Shown here: positions 1 through 12,959 of the stretch, piece after piece
How the letters are laid out: each line of letters opens with the position of its first letter
How positions within the stretch are numbered: the stretch's first letter is position 1
Origin: Tachinus rufipes
Taxonomy: Eukaryota > Arthropoda > Insecta > Coleoptera > Staphylinidae
NCBI GenBank assembly: GCA_963932245.1
Contig: OZ010750.1
Coordinates: 53,669,000-53,732,999 of the forward strand
Direction: 5' to 3'
DNA length: 64,000 bases
Position numbers and translations under genes: made by a program
The notes under the pieces: generated by a model
Databases searched by the model: none
Told to the model about the DNA's origin: nothing
Seen by the model: the letters and a program-made list of their open reading frames with translations, nothing else

Positions 1-2150
1 GGACTTAAAGACTATTTTTCGGCGATCAAAGAAAATTTAGTTGTTTGATGAAATTTAGGTGGATCTGAGTATAGAATCCAGAACCATCTAGGGTAAACTT
101 TGATGAAGGTAATTGTCATTTTGGAAGTAGTTCATTTCTTTGATTAACTGCTTGGAGTAATTTTAAATTTTTTAAGAGTTCCAGAGCGGATTGCACGGTG
201 CAGAACTAACTGCCTTGGTTCACAGTCATGTTTTTGTTGGCATTGTTTTTAATTTAATTTATAGGGTATGCCTTACTGGTACTGCAGCTTATTTGGATGC
301 GTTGGTGGTGTAGCTTTCTGAATTATAGTATGGTTTGTAGTTTAAATTTACGTCATATTTGATCAGATCGTATTTGTTGTAGGTTAATTTGTAATGCTCG
401 TTTTTTAGGTATTCCATCTTTGCACTATGATTTTCTAAGATGTTTCTCTGAGGTTAATAGTGGGGTTAATCGCATTAAATGAGCTATTTGTTAGGTCGCG
501 ATGGGAGTAATGAAAGACATTCTTGCTGATAAAGATCTTGAAGCTAGACGGAGTTTCTTGTAGTAACGGTGGAATTTATTAACAAATTGATAGCACTTGA
601 AAACTTCAAGTTATGTGGTGGAATATAATGAAGCCATGACTACCAACACAGCAGCTTTGAGAGCATAGCGGTTTTCTTGGCGATTGAAAAAAATTTGGTT
701 CTAGCAATAGTTGTTATTTTTTCTATGTAAACTGACCCCCAGACTGGGAATGGGTTTGAGAGACCCACAATAGTTTTAATTTTTCTAGAGTTTGTTAAAT
801 TTTTGATCATTTTTGTGGATATCAATACGTAATGACTAATATGGCTTAGATTTATAATGACGAAAAAAAAATATAAATTAATGCGCATGTAATTATAAAA
901 AGCGCATTTTATTGCTACATGAGCTTATTAGGCTGTACGCAAATGTAATAACACCTACGTTTACTTACCGAGTTTCAGTTCTGTAGTCAAAAACTATGCA
1001 AATGGGCTGCAACGAATAGTTGTGGTGCATACGAAAAACTACCATCATGGAATTAGGAGGAGGTAACGACATCATTGCGCTTGAATGTAACACTGCCGCA
1101 AGAGTTGGCAAAGACTGCTTCTCCCTGAAAAAAAAAATTGTAATAGTTAATAATGTACGTCAATATAGAGTAATAATAGAGTAAAGATTACAAATAAATT
1201 AATGTTTAAATTTACCTTATGATATAAATAAACATACATTATATCAAAACGCGTATTTTTGGTTTAATCAAAATTGGCAGTTGATAGCTTAATTCATGTT
1301 TATTCAAAACAACTCTCAAGATGTTAAGCATGCGTTAGTTGTTTTGGATAACAGTTTTAGTTAAGACTGCCCTTAGTCAAGACCCCAGCTATTATTTGCA
1401 GCTTCTTTCTGGAGAGTGGCAAGTAATAGTCGGTTGTTTCAAAGTTATTGCTTACTTTGCTTGTCTACAGTAGAGTGTTAACAGTAAAATTTTGATAGTC
1501 CAGAGCTTAGGTTTGCAGATCTTAAGGATCGCCTACTTGCTCACCCTGTCTGTATATCCAATGTTATTGAATATTTTACTTTTGTGCCTACCTCCATAGT
1601 GACTTGTTGTCAATGTGTCCGCGTTTCTCATGTGTTTAATGATAATTTTGTTATATTTTATGAACATAAGAATTGTTAGACAAAATGTAGTTTCATATGT
1701 GCTAGTGCCGGTTTTGAATTCAAAATTATGTCGAATAAAATTGTATGAAGAATACAGGGGACTATTTATCAGAATTGTGTTTTTAATGTTTTGTGCTTTT
1801 TTGGTAACATAATTAAAGTTATTATGCGATTTCATAGCTTGTTCTACCCTTCTGACTTTACCTTTTACCACATCATTGATGACATCGAGAAAAAAACGCA
1901 TTTTCAGAATTGTGTCTTTTTAGGACTTGAGTGGATTATCTATTTGGAAGGTTTTTGCTTTTTTGTAGCATTATGAAAGTTAGTTTTACGATCTTATATC
2001 TCATCCTACCTTTTTTAAGTATTTTCCACTAAATTATTGATGACATAAAAAAACAACTACTTAGTGGTTGTTGTTGCGCCGCACTAATTCTTGATTAAGA
2101 TTTTTATTTAGAAAATCTAAATACTTAGTAGGAGTTGGTTAATAGAAGTA
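1..2150. other. AT-rich DNA without recognised gene
   Basis: I recognise no gene, RNA or repeat family here. On the minus strand, about 250-450 holds a roughly 50-codon open stretch with coding-like composition (rich in Asn, Tyr and Lys, ending in a stop near 292) that does not match a family I know; it may be decayed transposon sequence. Other open frames here are short and lack domains. Confidence 0.5.
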
Positions 2151-2184
2151 ATTAAGGAGGTTTATGTACAGCGTCTACCAAACT

Positions 2185-2655
2185 TGCAAATATGCACTCA
2201 GAACCTAGAAAACATTTTTCTGCAGTCTTATCAAACAAATTGCAGAAACATAGGTTTATATTCCAATGATGAGTTGAATGGGGGCATATATACTAACAGA
2301 ATATAGCGCATTTATTAGCTTTCTAGAAAACTTGCAACTGTGTACTCGAAATCGCCAAGAATAGCAAACATCTCACATCAGCGGTTTCAACCAGAATTTG
2401 GGCTCTTACGTTGTGACAAAAATTGGAAACAAAAACGCTTATTGACGTATATGTTTACAATTTGAATGGGGGCATTTGTACTTACAGAATATAGCAAACT
2501 GCAACTTTGTACTCGAAACTGTCAAGAATGGCAAACATCTCAAAAAAGTTGTTCTACTATCTCAACGAGAAACTGTAGAAACGTGGGCACTTACGTCTTG
2601 ACCAAAATTAAGAACAATAACGCTTATTGACGGATATGTTTACAACTTGAATGGA
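2185..2655. repeat. Degenerate tandem repeat, ~190-bp unit
   Basis: Two clear copies start near 2272 and 2462 and share blocks such as the TGAATGGGGGCAT start, TGTACTCGAAA, CAAACATCTCA and CGCTTATTGACG. A more decayed copy precedes them from about 2185 (AACTTGCAAATATGCACTCA). The copies differ by substitutions and small indels, so the array is old. No coding frame runs through it. It could be a small local satellite or tandem 3' ends of a lost element. Confidence 0.7.
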
Positions 2656-4995
2656 AACAATTTCAGTAACAAAAACTGCTAGCAAAACTCTTTGATATTG
2701 CAATTTAGCTTCAAAAAGCAACTTTGGGTGTAAATGCCAACACTATAGCCGATGATCCTGTATAGAACGTTGCACTGAAAAGTGAGGTTTTATTTATTCT
2801 ATTATCCTACAATTTCAAGGCTACTAAAGGTAAATGCACACAATGCACGAACGTGTAGACAGAAATTGCCTTGAATCAGTTGACTACTGTCTGCGATTCT
2901 CTATAATAAAAAATCCAATTATAGCGGACGTCTTAACTGCATTGTCTACAAACGAAGCATATGCATACTATAAACACTGGAAATAATCCAACATGTAAAC
3001 GCCAATGAATGCGTACATAGGTTGCTTTGTTTTGTTGAGAAACAATTTTAATACGGCCTTGGAAATCCAGTAAATTCTGTATACGTACTAAAAAATATGG
3101 ATGATTAATTGTTAACACATTAACTTGTAATGCGCTCTGATGTGCCAATAAATTTAAACTTTTACGGAGTTGCTTCTACTGTATAGGAAAAAGAAAATTG
3201 TTGTTTAACATTTTTTTCTTTTGCACAAAATCAATTAATTGCTATTTTTATTTGTCTATTTGCTTAAACGCCCAAAAAAAGTTTTTTTTATAATAATTAT
3301 AAAAAAAACAAAACTGGATGTTTATCTGCAAATGTATACAACTACTTGATTAAGGTGTTTTTATTTTATTTTTGTATATTTTCTGTCTTTCAATTCCAAC
3401 TTCATCCAGTATCGTCTTCAGTATATTCGCTCCGTCGTTCTATTGTGCCACGATCTTTACTGTTTTATATTTATAACATTAATAAACAACAAAATCCGTA
3501 TTTACTAAATTAAATCAAAATATTTTGTTTCAGAAAACGACGTGGAGCTATCAATTCAAAACAGTTAGGGTATCTACAAAAACATAGTCCGATGTCTCGG
3601 CTCAAACTAAAGAATGGCAATAAGACATCCTGCTGCATCCAGTAAATTGTAGGACAAAACGGCAATGACTTTTAAAAATATTATTAACACAAATAAAAAT
3701 AAATCTGAAGGAGCTTATCTCAAATCTATATCGCTATCGCCGCATTGAAACTGTCCTTCAAAGAAAAAAAAATTATAAATAATGATTAACAATTTATATT
3801 TTGTGTAGTTTAATTTGTATTTATTAATTTTTATTATTGTTTGTGACTAGCATCCAACATGTACACGCAAACAATTATTATTATAAAAGAAATGATAACA
3901 AATATTATATAATTTTGCAGTCAGTTTTTAAAGAATATGTAAATAAACGCAATTGTTTATATTTTATATTAATATATTTACCTTAATCTCCTTTTTTTAA
4001 TTAACAAATTTATTTTATTATAATTTTTCATGCCTCATAATGTTATATAAGCAATTTTGTTCTTTTACTGAATCAAATACATATCAAAAAGTTGTAATTT
4101 GACGAATTAGTACTAAGCATTTCTTATTTTTATTTTTGATATAAGTTTAAGTTATATCATTTTAGCAGATTTATTGTTTTGAAATGGATTTTATTTTAAT
4201 TATGGTAGTAAGATCAAATCAATTATTTAGTGCATCAAATTATATTTTAATCAAGTACAAAGCTATTGTTTGTTGTTGCTTTAATTCAGCAATTATTGTT
4301 AGTTCAATTTTGTTGAATTATGTAGGAAGAAAATGTATTTAAATTAGATCACAGTTTTATTGATTTCATGAATAAAGATTAATTTTTTTTTGTTATTTTT
4401 TACCAAAATTTATATTTTTTACCCTAATGTCTTTTTTATTGTTTAAAAATGTATCTCATAATACAATCTTTCTAATTTTGTTAAGTCGCGTCTAGATTTG
4501 CAACAGATGCAGCTAATTTATTTCCGCATCATCTTGGTGCAGCTGCGTTATTCCGCATTTTAACTTAACTAAAAAACAATCATTGTGTGATGATTTTAAA
4601 TATAATATGAACGCGATCTTTCTGCACCAATACCACTCATTAATTGCAGTAAGTCAGTAAGTTCAGCAAAGAAGAGTATTATTTTAATTGTCTCAAATCA
4701 CATCATTTTTTAATTTGATTAAACTGCATTTGGAGCAATACTATTTGTAATATTCAGTATTTAAGTATCACTTTAAACGATTTGGTTGTTGCAAATCTGG
4801 ACGTGGCTTTATGTAATGTAGTTCATAATTTAGTTACCCTTGATCATTTTTATTTGGTATTAATATTTCTTGTCATTTTATTCCAGCAATTGTAACTGTC
4901 GCATGGTATAATAGTTTCAATTAAATGAACCCACATAGATTATTCATTTGAATTTATGTTGTAAGTATTTTTCTTTCCGATATTTGTTCACGAAC
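2656..4995. other. AT-rich DNA, nothing identified
   Basis: Very AT-rich stretch with many short A and T runs. I see no open frame with family signature, no RNA gene and no clear inverted or direct repeat. Confidence 0.5.
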
Positions 4996-4996
4996 C

Positions 4997-5148
4997 GGCC
5001 TTAAGGCGGCTTTACACCAAGACATTATGTAGCATGTGACGCTATCTAAGTCTATATGTTTTTAAGTCTGCCTTAAACCAAAATAACAGATGACAACATT
5101 TGGCATGTAACACTTGCATGCTACATGCTGCTTAGACTTAAGGCCAAT
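4997..5148. repeat. Imperfect inverted repeat, possible MITE
   Basis: The ends GGCCTTAAG (left) and CTTAAGGCC (right) are inverted, and internal pairs such as GTAGCATGT/ACATGCTAC continue the symmetry. Length about 150 bp, no coding capacity. The pairing is broken by mismatches and I see no convincing target duplication, so this is either a decayed foldback element or chance symmetry. Confidence 0.35.
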
Positions 5149-5149
5149 A

Positions 5150-6600
5150 TTATCTGTGAATTTGGTTACGGTTTACATTAATCATCTATTTTGATTTTAA
5201 TACATTTTAATTGACTTTCAACTTGCTTTTGAACAATTAAGGTAAGAGTGCTGAGTATGCAGACCGTGTTTTAAAAAAATAAAGAAGAGCCGGCAGAAAA
5301 CTGTTTAGTAATAGAACAAAACTTCTTGTAATAACTGAAGAACATAATTTATTTTTGTTTTCAGGTTTTTACATTTAATTAGTCAATGAAACATGCATCA
5401 AATTCATTACAAGCAAAAAGGGTGAATATTTGTGTAATATTGTAACATCAAACATTAATTGAAGTGTAGCAAAATTCTATTTATTCTATATCATTTTGGT
5501 CGTGTTTTTAACATTGTATCCCGCCAAAAGAAGCCGATTGTTTGTGGTAGAATTTAATTTTAAATTGTTTTAATATGTTTTGATGGGCAAAGCAGTTTTC
5601 TAACATACAGCAAATTTCAGAAAAAAAAATGTGAAGAATTCTAATAAAATCATTATATTTAGTTGTAATTAGTTTATTCTTGTGAATTGGACTAATGCCG
5701 GTAGATGCATTGTAAAATCAAAGTAGAAGTCCGATTGCTTGTCTTTTTTCTTAAACGATAGAATTAAACAAAATTTGGATGACAAAAAAAGCCGCTATCA
5801 GAATTGCATCCACCAACAACAGCATGCTCTGCTAAAGCAAAAGTTTGAGAGAGAAGAGGTTTTTATTTTTAATTTTATATGTTACTTTTGAGTGAGTCGG
5901 GACGACTGCGGTTACTCCTGCGACAAACCACCGACCTTGGTACATGCTCTGTCAAAGCATAAGTCTAACTGACAAATCAAAAGAAAGTTTAACTACCAAT
6001 TTTTTTTCCAAAGTAAAATTTGCTAGTTTTTGAAAACAAGTTTAGTTTTTTGCGGTTCTCTCTATGTGCAACGAGAACAGATGGATGAAATCGTTTCAAC
6101 GGTTAGTCACCGACATCAAAAAATATTTTGCCAAAGCTAAAGTTCGAAAGCTAAAAAGTTTTTTCAACCTTCATCTTCAAAATTTTTGTTTTCAGTCTGT
6201 AGAATAAAAAGCATTTTCACTAACTGGTTGTCTTTGATGTCTTAAAATATTTTTCTTTTTGACATCAATACTCAGGTACTGTGATTTGGAGAATTTATTT
6301 TTAGTATTCATTCTATGTATTTATAACCTTTTTTGTCAAACAGTCCAAATTATTATTGGCTTCATCTCAATCTCAAATATATAAAACTGCCAACTTTGAC
6401 TAGCTACGCTTTACACAAATATAATGTATTCTATAGTCTATTCATTTTTAAGATAGAGAGTAGGGAAACAAATACTAAATTGCTTTTCACTAATACATTA
6501 AATAAAAAAAAAACACCCTGAAAGAATTTACGTACAATTCTTAAATTTATTGGAAATAGTGTATGTTGATATAGAATTAATTAAATTTTTATAGAAAAAT
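5150..6600. other. No gene; weakly repeated motif
   Basis: No coding region recognised. A motif resembling CATGCTCTGYYAAAGCAWAAGT recurs near 5821 and 5942, and a looser version lies near 6119, which suggests a strongly decayed tandem repeat. The 62-codon plus-strand open frame at 6333-6521 has no family signature and is probably chance. Confidence 0.4.
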
Positions 6601-6605
6601 AAAAT

Positions 6606-7090
6606 TGTGGCAGCTTACTCCAGGCTATCTAAAGTTTGTGACGCAGTTCATCTAAATTGTTTGGAGGATGCGGTAAACGACGCAATGTTCAGTACATTAT
6701 ATTCTAGACATGTTCTATAGGGTTCAAAACAGGTGATCTTGATGGCCAAAGCAGACGATTAATGTTGTTTTGTTCTAGAAACTCAATAGTTACGTTAACA
6801 ATATGAGGTTGCGCATTATCTTGCTGGAAAACTGCCTTGGATGAATGGAATTAGAGTTTCAAGAATGTATCAATGTAACAGCGCGCGTTTATATTAAAGA
6901 AGGCTTTTCTTTTACTTTGGCATTTAGTCGACCAACACGTCAACCAATTTCACAGAATAATCCTAAACCACCTTCATGCGTTCCAATAGTTTGTCCGTTT
7001 TCTGCAAACTAATACAATAAATAAGTTAAACGAAAATAAACTCTGATGTTATAAAAGAGATAAGTAGAGATATTTTTGACAAATGGTTCT
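6606..7090 (-). pseudogene. Tc1-like transposase remnant, C-terminal part
   Basis: Read on the minus strand from about 6845 down to 6606, the conceptual protein carries the DDE-transposase block QQDNAQPH, followed by WPSRSPVLNPIEHV and a Tc1-type tail (TLRRLP, NNLDELRHKL). This is the second catalytic Asp and the region of the third acidic residue of the IS630/Tc1/mariner superfamily. Stop codons interrupt the frame and the N-terminal half is largely deleted. The block at 7010-7090 repeats at 7785-7880, showing that this copy and the one at 7140-7800 are two members of one family. Non-functional. Confidence 0.75.
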
Positions 7091-7139
7091 CCAAATTTAA
7101 TCATTTGTGTATCAAAATATACCAAATATACAAAACAAC

Positions 7140-7800
7140 ATTTGATCTAGTTGTTTGTTTTGTTGTAGAACGTCAATAGTTACGTTAGCAGTATGAGATG
7201 GCAAAATATCTTGCTGAAAAACTGGATGAATTGAAGTAGAAAGAGCTCTTTCCAAGAGTGCATCAATGTAAGGGGCGCGTTTAATGTACTCGAAATGAAA
7301 TTTTGTTGCTTATAGCCTCAAACTATTACACCAGAAGTTAATGCCGTGTGACGACGTTGAACAAATTGTAAACTTTGTTTTTGATCCTCTAGGTCGACTA
7401 ATCATTGAACATGTGCCAGGGTGCCTTAAACTGGATTTGTCGCTGAAGACAATTTCTGTTCATTCATGAACCCAGTCTTGTTGCCTGTGCTATCACTACT
7501 GCAGTCTATTGGCATTATAATGTATTGTTAAAATAAGGACGATAAGAGTGCAACCCAAAAAAGAATATTTCTTAAAGGCTTGATGACCAATTGTTCTTAC
7601 CCAATTTACAGCAATTGCGTTTGTTGGTTCTATAGGGTCTTAAATTGCACTTCTTCTTATGAGTCGATCTTACGTTCTTGTGTCACTCTAGGACGTCCAC
7701 TGCCTCTATCTCTCTAAATTCGATTTACATTTGCATTTAGTTTACGGAATCCTAAATCATGCATTACAATAATTTGTCTGCTGCAAACTAATATAATAAA
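7140..7800 (-). pseudogene. Tc1-like transposase remnant, N-terminal and central part
   Basis: On the minus strand the segment near 7730-7670 reads RDRGSGRPRVTQERKI, the GRPR linker between the two helix-turn-helix halves of Tc1-like transposases. Near 7450-7400 it reads IVFSDKS, the first catalytic Asp region, and near 7210 a decayed QQD block of the second. Several stops and frame changes are present and the C-terminal third is missing. It is the upstream partner of the C-terminal remnant at 6606-7090. Confidence 0.65.
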
Positions 7801-7989
7801 TAAGTTAAGCAAAAATAAACTCTCAGATATGAAAGAGATAAATAGAAATATTTTTTTAGAAGTGTCAAATGGCTTTCAAAATTTAATCATTTGTATGTCA
7901 ATTATTTCTAATAAATGTCAAAGTTCTACATCAGTTCTTTCATAGTGTTTTGATACTGTTTCTTTTTGTAATCTTTGAGTAATTAAACA

Positions 7990-8390
7990 ATTATTTATTT
8001 CAGCTAATGATCTAAAGGTGCAACTTTTGTTTTCTTTAACGGAGTTGGTTGTCCTTATTGCCTGAAAGCTAGTTTTTTGAGATAACGAATGTGATAAAGT
8101 TCTCAGCCAGTGTTCTAAGTGTGCAACTTTTGTCTTTTTCTACAGATTTGGTTGGCCTTGTTGTCTGAGAGATAGTTTTTTAAGATCACAAACAATAGTG
8201 GATCGATTAGTGTTGAAGTTCTCATCCAGTGTTCTAAATGTGCAACTTTTGTTCTCTATCACGGACTTGATTGGTCTTGTTGTCTGAGAGTTAGTTTTTT
8301 GAGATGACAAACAATTGTTGACAGACTGTTTTTAAGTTTTTAACCAGTGTTCTAAAACTTTTGTTCTCTTCTACAGTTGCCAGAAAAGCC
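7990..8390. repeat. Tandem repeat, ~103-120-bp unit, 3.3 copies
   Basis: Units start near 8009, 8112, 8232 and 8349, each beginning with GTTCTAAATGTGCAACTTTTG or a variant. They contain TTGGT.GTCTTGTTGTCTGAGAG and TAGTTTTTTGAGAT. Unit length varies through small indels and the last unit is partial. No coding frame crosses the array. Confidence 0.8.
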
Positions 8391-8399
8391 TGGTCATCA

Positions 8400-9740
8400 T
8401 CAAAATCTAAAAATGAAACTATTCTTGACTTGTCGTCTAAGCTTTAACAGCTTTGAAACAAACAAGTATTATTAAGATTAAAAAATTCTGTCTAAGTTTG
8501 GTTATTTTTTTTTCTTTTTGGACATCTTATCGATGAAGCAATAAACCCCGAATACGAAGCTCTGCAGCCATCCACATGGAAACGGTGTAGAGCAGCAAGT
8601 GGGGAGAGAAAAACAAATAATATAAACTGTAAATATGTAAATATTTTATAATAAAAACTAAATTAAAAAAAAAACTCAATGATACAATTTGATATCTTAT
8701 CGTTCATTAGCTGTTGTTTACTACTGCTTTTTCATCTTAAATGTACAGCATCTAAAAGTGTACATTATAACGTATAGCATTTTGTAAAAGTTTCAATTCA
8801 TTTGAATATCTTCTATATCTTTTTGATCCAAAATGAGGTTATTATAGTTTATTCCTCATTTTTATTTTGCAACTAGGTTTTGTTCATTTTTATATTGGGT
8901 TTTTGTTGTTTTTTGTTTATACTTGTAGGAAATGGGTATCATTACGTGCTAGTTGTACAATATATTTTTTTCAACTCTCTACTACAATGTGTCTATTGTG
9001 CTGTTAATGCTACGAACAAGTATACAATTTTATACGTTGCATTATGCAAAAAGTGAACAGTACGAACGGGGCCATCAAAAAGTGACAGATCACTTTTCCA
9101 ATGTCATGTTATAACATTTAATAAATAATTTAATTCTTTTTTATACATTATAACTATTTAGACATAAAAATCAAAGTGGCAAAAAAGTGTAGGTTCCTTT
9201 TTGTGCATCTAGAAACACCATCCTATCTTGACAATCCCCGCGAGTGTTTTCTTCGGAAATTGACGGTTGCACGTTGCTGGCTGAGCAAATTTGTGCAAAA
9301 TACCTATTTATTGCGTAAAATTTATCAAAAAATGTATATATATATATATACTTATTTATAACAAAAATTAACCAAGAAATTCATTAAACGCATTATTTTT
9401 TGTTAAAAGCACTAATTTATTGAGTGAAATTGATAAAAAGTCATCTGAGAACACATTGTAAGTAAAATACATTAAAAATTACTTCATTTACTTAGATGCT
9501 CGCGTCCGTTGGTTGGAAGTATTATTTTGATAATCAAAATTTTACTGATGATATGCCTAGTTCAAATGGATTCAATTTTGTTAAAAAAATAAACATATTA
9601 AAAACCTTATTAGCACCCAGTAGATACAAGCCTCTTCCCTAATTTGCGGGGTTCAGTAAAATATTGTTTGAAAATTTGTGGTAGTCATTACTATGTGATA
9701 ATTCATTATAAAATAAATAAAACACATTTATTATACTTGT
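8400..9740. other. AT-rich DNA, nothing identified
   Basis: No recognisable gene or repeat apart from a short TA microsatellite near 9332-9352. The 61-codon plus-strand open frame at 9176-9361 runs into that microsatellite and looks fortuitous. Confidence 0.5.
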
Positions 9741-9836
9741 TTGTATCACTGTCCGATGATGCTTTTGTAAAGGTTGAAACATGTTACGGTTTTATAAATA
9801 TATTTGTGATATAGTACAATGTGTTTTATTTATTTA
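9711..9836 (+). repeat. Penelope-like terminal remnant (hammerhead-like motif)
   Basis: An inverted pair (AAATAAATAAAACACAT near 9711 and its complement near 9817) brackets a segment with CCGATGATGCTTTTGTAAAG followed by GTTGAAACATGTTAC. The order TGATGA, short hairpin, GAAAC resembles the hammerhead-ribozyme-derived motif known at the ends of Penelope-like retroelements. The core departs from consensus (CCGATGA rather than CTGATGA), so I read it as a decayed element end rather than an active ribozyme. Confidence 0.4.
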
Positions 9837-9859
9837 TTTAAAATAACTGAAATAGTTTG

Positions 9860-10113
9860 TTAGGAGATTTTAATGTACATAATACTGTATGGTTAAATCA
9901 CTCATCTTCTATAACACTATCTCGACAACAAGCTATGATTTTTATTGCTTTTCATAATCTTACTCAACTTGTTTAGCAACCCACATATTTTCCTCGTGAT
10001 GGACTTCTTGGTAAACCAAGATTATTAGATCTGTATCTTTCAACTATTCCAGAAATTACAACTACTGTTGAGGCTGCTTTAGGAAAATCTGATCATTCAC
10101 AAATGTTTGTATT
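9860..10113 (+). pseudogene. LINE endonuclease (EEP) domain fragment
   Basis: Plus-strand conceptual translation gives LLGDFNVHNTVWL at the start and LGKSDHSQMFV at the end. These are the GDFN and SDH catalytic motifs of the APE-like endonuclease of non-LTR retrotransposons. Between them lie TQLV, QPTYFPRDG and LLDLYLST, in the right order and spacing for that domain. One in-frame TAG (near 9974) interrupts it. No reverse transcriptase follows, so it is an isolated truncated piece. Confidence 0.75.
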
Positions 10114-10119
10114 AGATAC

Positions 10120-12038
10120 CTAGAATCCGAGATACTACTTCTTCTAGGCTGAAAATGTTGTATATTTATATAATATTTTCACCCTTAAATACCGAGGTGT
10201 TAAATAGCTTCCAGATATATAATACATCCGTAGCGGTCAAAAATGCAATAAATGCATGACGTTCTTCGGATTCCGCATTAAATTTTGTGCCTCGCCAGCT
10301 CATCTCTTTGTTTCTTTAGGTTTTGTAAATTGCAGATTTATTTTAATTAAAGTTCTTGAATACAAAGTACATACGAAATGAAATTTAAACGAAAATAGGA
10401 TCAAAGCAATGTTTGAGGTTTTTAAACCTTCCTGAACATGCAGTTTTACGTATTATCAATTTGTTCAAATTTTGTGTGTACAATTTTTTTATTAAATTAA
10501 GAAATATTCTGCAAGCTGTCTTTCTTCACATTTCACATTTTTTCAAATATTTTTACTGATTATCGAATTTGTTTATATGATTCTATTCTAAAATTACTTT
10601 GATGTATACCGTTTCTCAGAAACGTTGTTAGTTATGCAACGTACTTGTAAATTCCTGCTATTATGATACAGTATTAATTGTTATAACTAACCCTCGCAGT
10701 TTACAGAACACTGGCCCGGCATCTTGTGACACGTGGAGAGAGATTTCAATTAAGTTACATCTTCTAATTACGATTGGATAACGATATTCAATGTCAAATG
10801 CGGTAACTCATGTTAGGTTGAACATTTCCTTTAGTTCTATAATTCTTGTTCACGTGGTTGTGTGGCATGCTCATCTGTTAGATTACATTTCTTTATAATT
10901 AAGTTTCAATCTCAGTTCGTAATTTGATTTATTAGCAAATTGTAATGAACAATCATAAGCATTTCAATGTTACTCGTATTATTTTAAACTTTTGTTTTGT
11001 AGTTGCTTATCTTTAATTTTTATTAACTGTGAAAACGGAAGGTCAATAATGTTAGAACAACGAATAAATTAATAACACACTAAAATAAAAATATATTATG
11101 TTAATCCAAAAGGTAGAGACAACATATTGTATTAGTGACAGAAATATCAAGTTTGTAAATAAGCTGAACCCATATCACAGGCTTATTAAACAGTAAAATT
11201 ATACATCAATAAACTTTACGGTAATTTGATAAAAATGCGCAATAATTTTAAAATGGGTCATTATCGTTAACGTGTTAAACTAAAATTTCTAATTTCAAAG
11301 TATTACTGTCGGACAGTCTTTCTTAAATAGCTAAAGGCGTTACAATGTACGTTACAATGTACGCTGGTCAACGTATGTACTCTGTCATATCGTGTATTGA
11401 ATCAAAGCATTACAGATGTTGGCTAGTTGACAGTAAATATTTAATACACGGTAGGAGCTGACATATATTGACAATTGCAATCGTTTTCCTTCTACACGAG
11501 ACGTAATAAGATGTATTGAACAATGTAAAATGTAGTTAAGAGAATGTCTAGCGCGCGTATAATATAGAAAAAAAAAGATCAATAAATGACAAACTTGCTT
11601 TAACGCCCTTGTTTTTAGTTATATTTTTATAATTCTTTTTTGTTATGTACTATAAAGTTGATTTAATTAGCAAGTTAATGAATTACAATTGGCAAAAACA
11701 AATATCCGAATGTAAAAATAAATGCGTTTTTAGATAGTTTTGTATAGATTTGGAACTAAATGTTTGACTAAATTACTCAAATTAGTTGATACATTCTAAA
11801 CGTACTTTTAAAAAAATTAATTGATACACAAATTATTTGTAAAATAAAGGCAAAGCTGATATGTGTTTCATACACAATATAGAAAATTAATCTTAATTAA
11901 AATATATTATTTGCGTTTAGCAGATATTAGCCCAAACATACACAAATTCACAAACGTTAACGTTGGCCTTTAAGTTATACAACTTGCTCAGCTTAAGTTA
12001 GGCTTGAATTAGGGTTTTACAAAACCAATAGCGTCATA
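10120..12038. other. AT-rich DNA, nothing identified
   Basis: No gene, RNA or repeat recognised. Short open frames, such as the minus-strand one at 11385-11582, carry no family signature. Confidence 0.5.
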
Positions 12039-12040
12039 TA

Positions 12041-12245
12041 CAGGGAGTTTATAAATGAATGGGATTATGTAATCACTTTAAATGTGCCGCTTTTGTTAAA
12101 TTGTTCACTAAACTATTTGTTTTGATAGATCAACTTTGACAGCTGTCAAGCAAACATATGAAAACATATGTAGTATAGTGGACGATTTAAAAAAAGCGGC
12201 ATATTTAAAGTGATTACATAATCCCATTCATTTATAAACTCCCTG
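12041..12245. mobile_element. 205-bp MITE with ~67-bp TIRs (family A, copy 1)
   Basis: The ends are long near-perfect inverted repeats starting CAGGGAGTTTATAAATGAAT and continuing through GGGATTATGTAATCAC to the GCCGC block. TA dinucleotides flank both sides (12039-12040 and 12246-12247), as expected for Tc1/mariner-superfamily elements. Two longer relatives with the same ends lie at 39982-40373 and 60851-61293. This copy has no coding sequence. Confidence 0.9.
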
Positions 12246-12534
12246 TACAACCAACTTCTAGTAGTTTGTTTGAGAGTTTATACTGATGAAAACAAAGGTT
12301 TAAATCAATTTTGCCAACACATCAATGGCAAAACGTGCTAGTTTGCTTTTAAACTTGTTACTTCAAATATGGAAAGCCAATTTTGTTACTGAAAAATAAA
12401 TTAATCAACTCATTTTTGCCAATATTGAATTCAAAGAAAAGACAAATTAAAACCATAACGCACGAATATATTAGTTGCGAGTACATCAAAAGTAAACGAC
12501 AACGACTTATTGGATTTATTAGATAATAATTCAC

Positions 12535-12825
12535 CTCCAGTATCAAATATACCTGTAAAAAATTGTGTTAAGGAACATGTAGAGATGTCATCAATTAAGT
12601 ATATCGAAAGAGCTAAAATTGTTGAGGATAAAGAAAGTGTTGTTGATCAAATTGATGAAATAATAAGGAGGATTTCAATAAACCCAAAGAGGTGATCCCG
12701 GTTAAAGCAGTTATGTCAACTCAGGACATGATTGATAATTTATAGAATTACAATTTTATTATGCACTTTGAAACAACACATCCAAATCAATAAAAACTAC
12801 AGTTTATTCGTACACAACAAAATTG
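12535..12825. repeat. Direct repeat flanking the BEL/Pao remnant, left copy
   Basis: This stretch recurs at 15366-15610 with scattered substitutions and a ~40-bp deletion in the right copy. Shared blocks include GTTAAGGAACATGTAG, CATCAATTAAGTATATCGA, GATCAAATTGAT and CCAAATCAATAAAAACTA. The pair brackets decayed BEL/Pao coding sequence, so it could be an LTR or LTR-adjacent sequence. The ends do not show clear TG...CA termini, and part of the left copy is an open frame (12510-12695), so a gag-derived or segmental duplication is also possible. Confidence 0.6.
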
Positions 12826-12959
12826 GGCGTTTATATTTTGGGTAATCTTTATTTATAAATTAATCTGTTCAAATTTTAATTAATTATTTGACAAAATTTA
12901 TAGCTGGTGTGGTGCACATGATACTTAATATATTTTTTAATATTTTATCTGACATTCCT

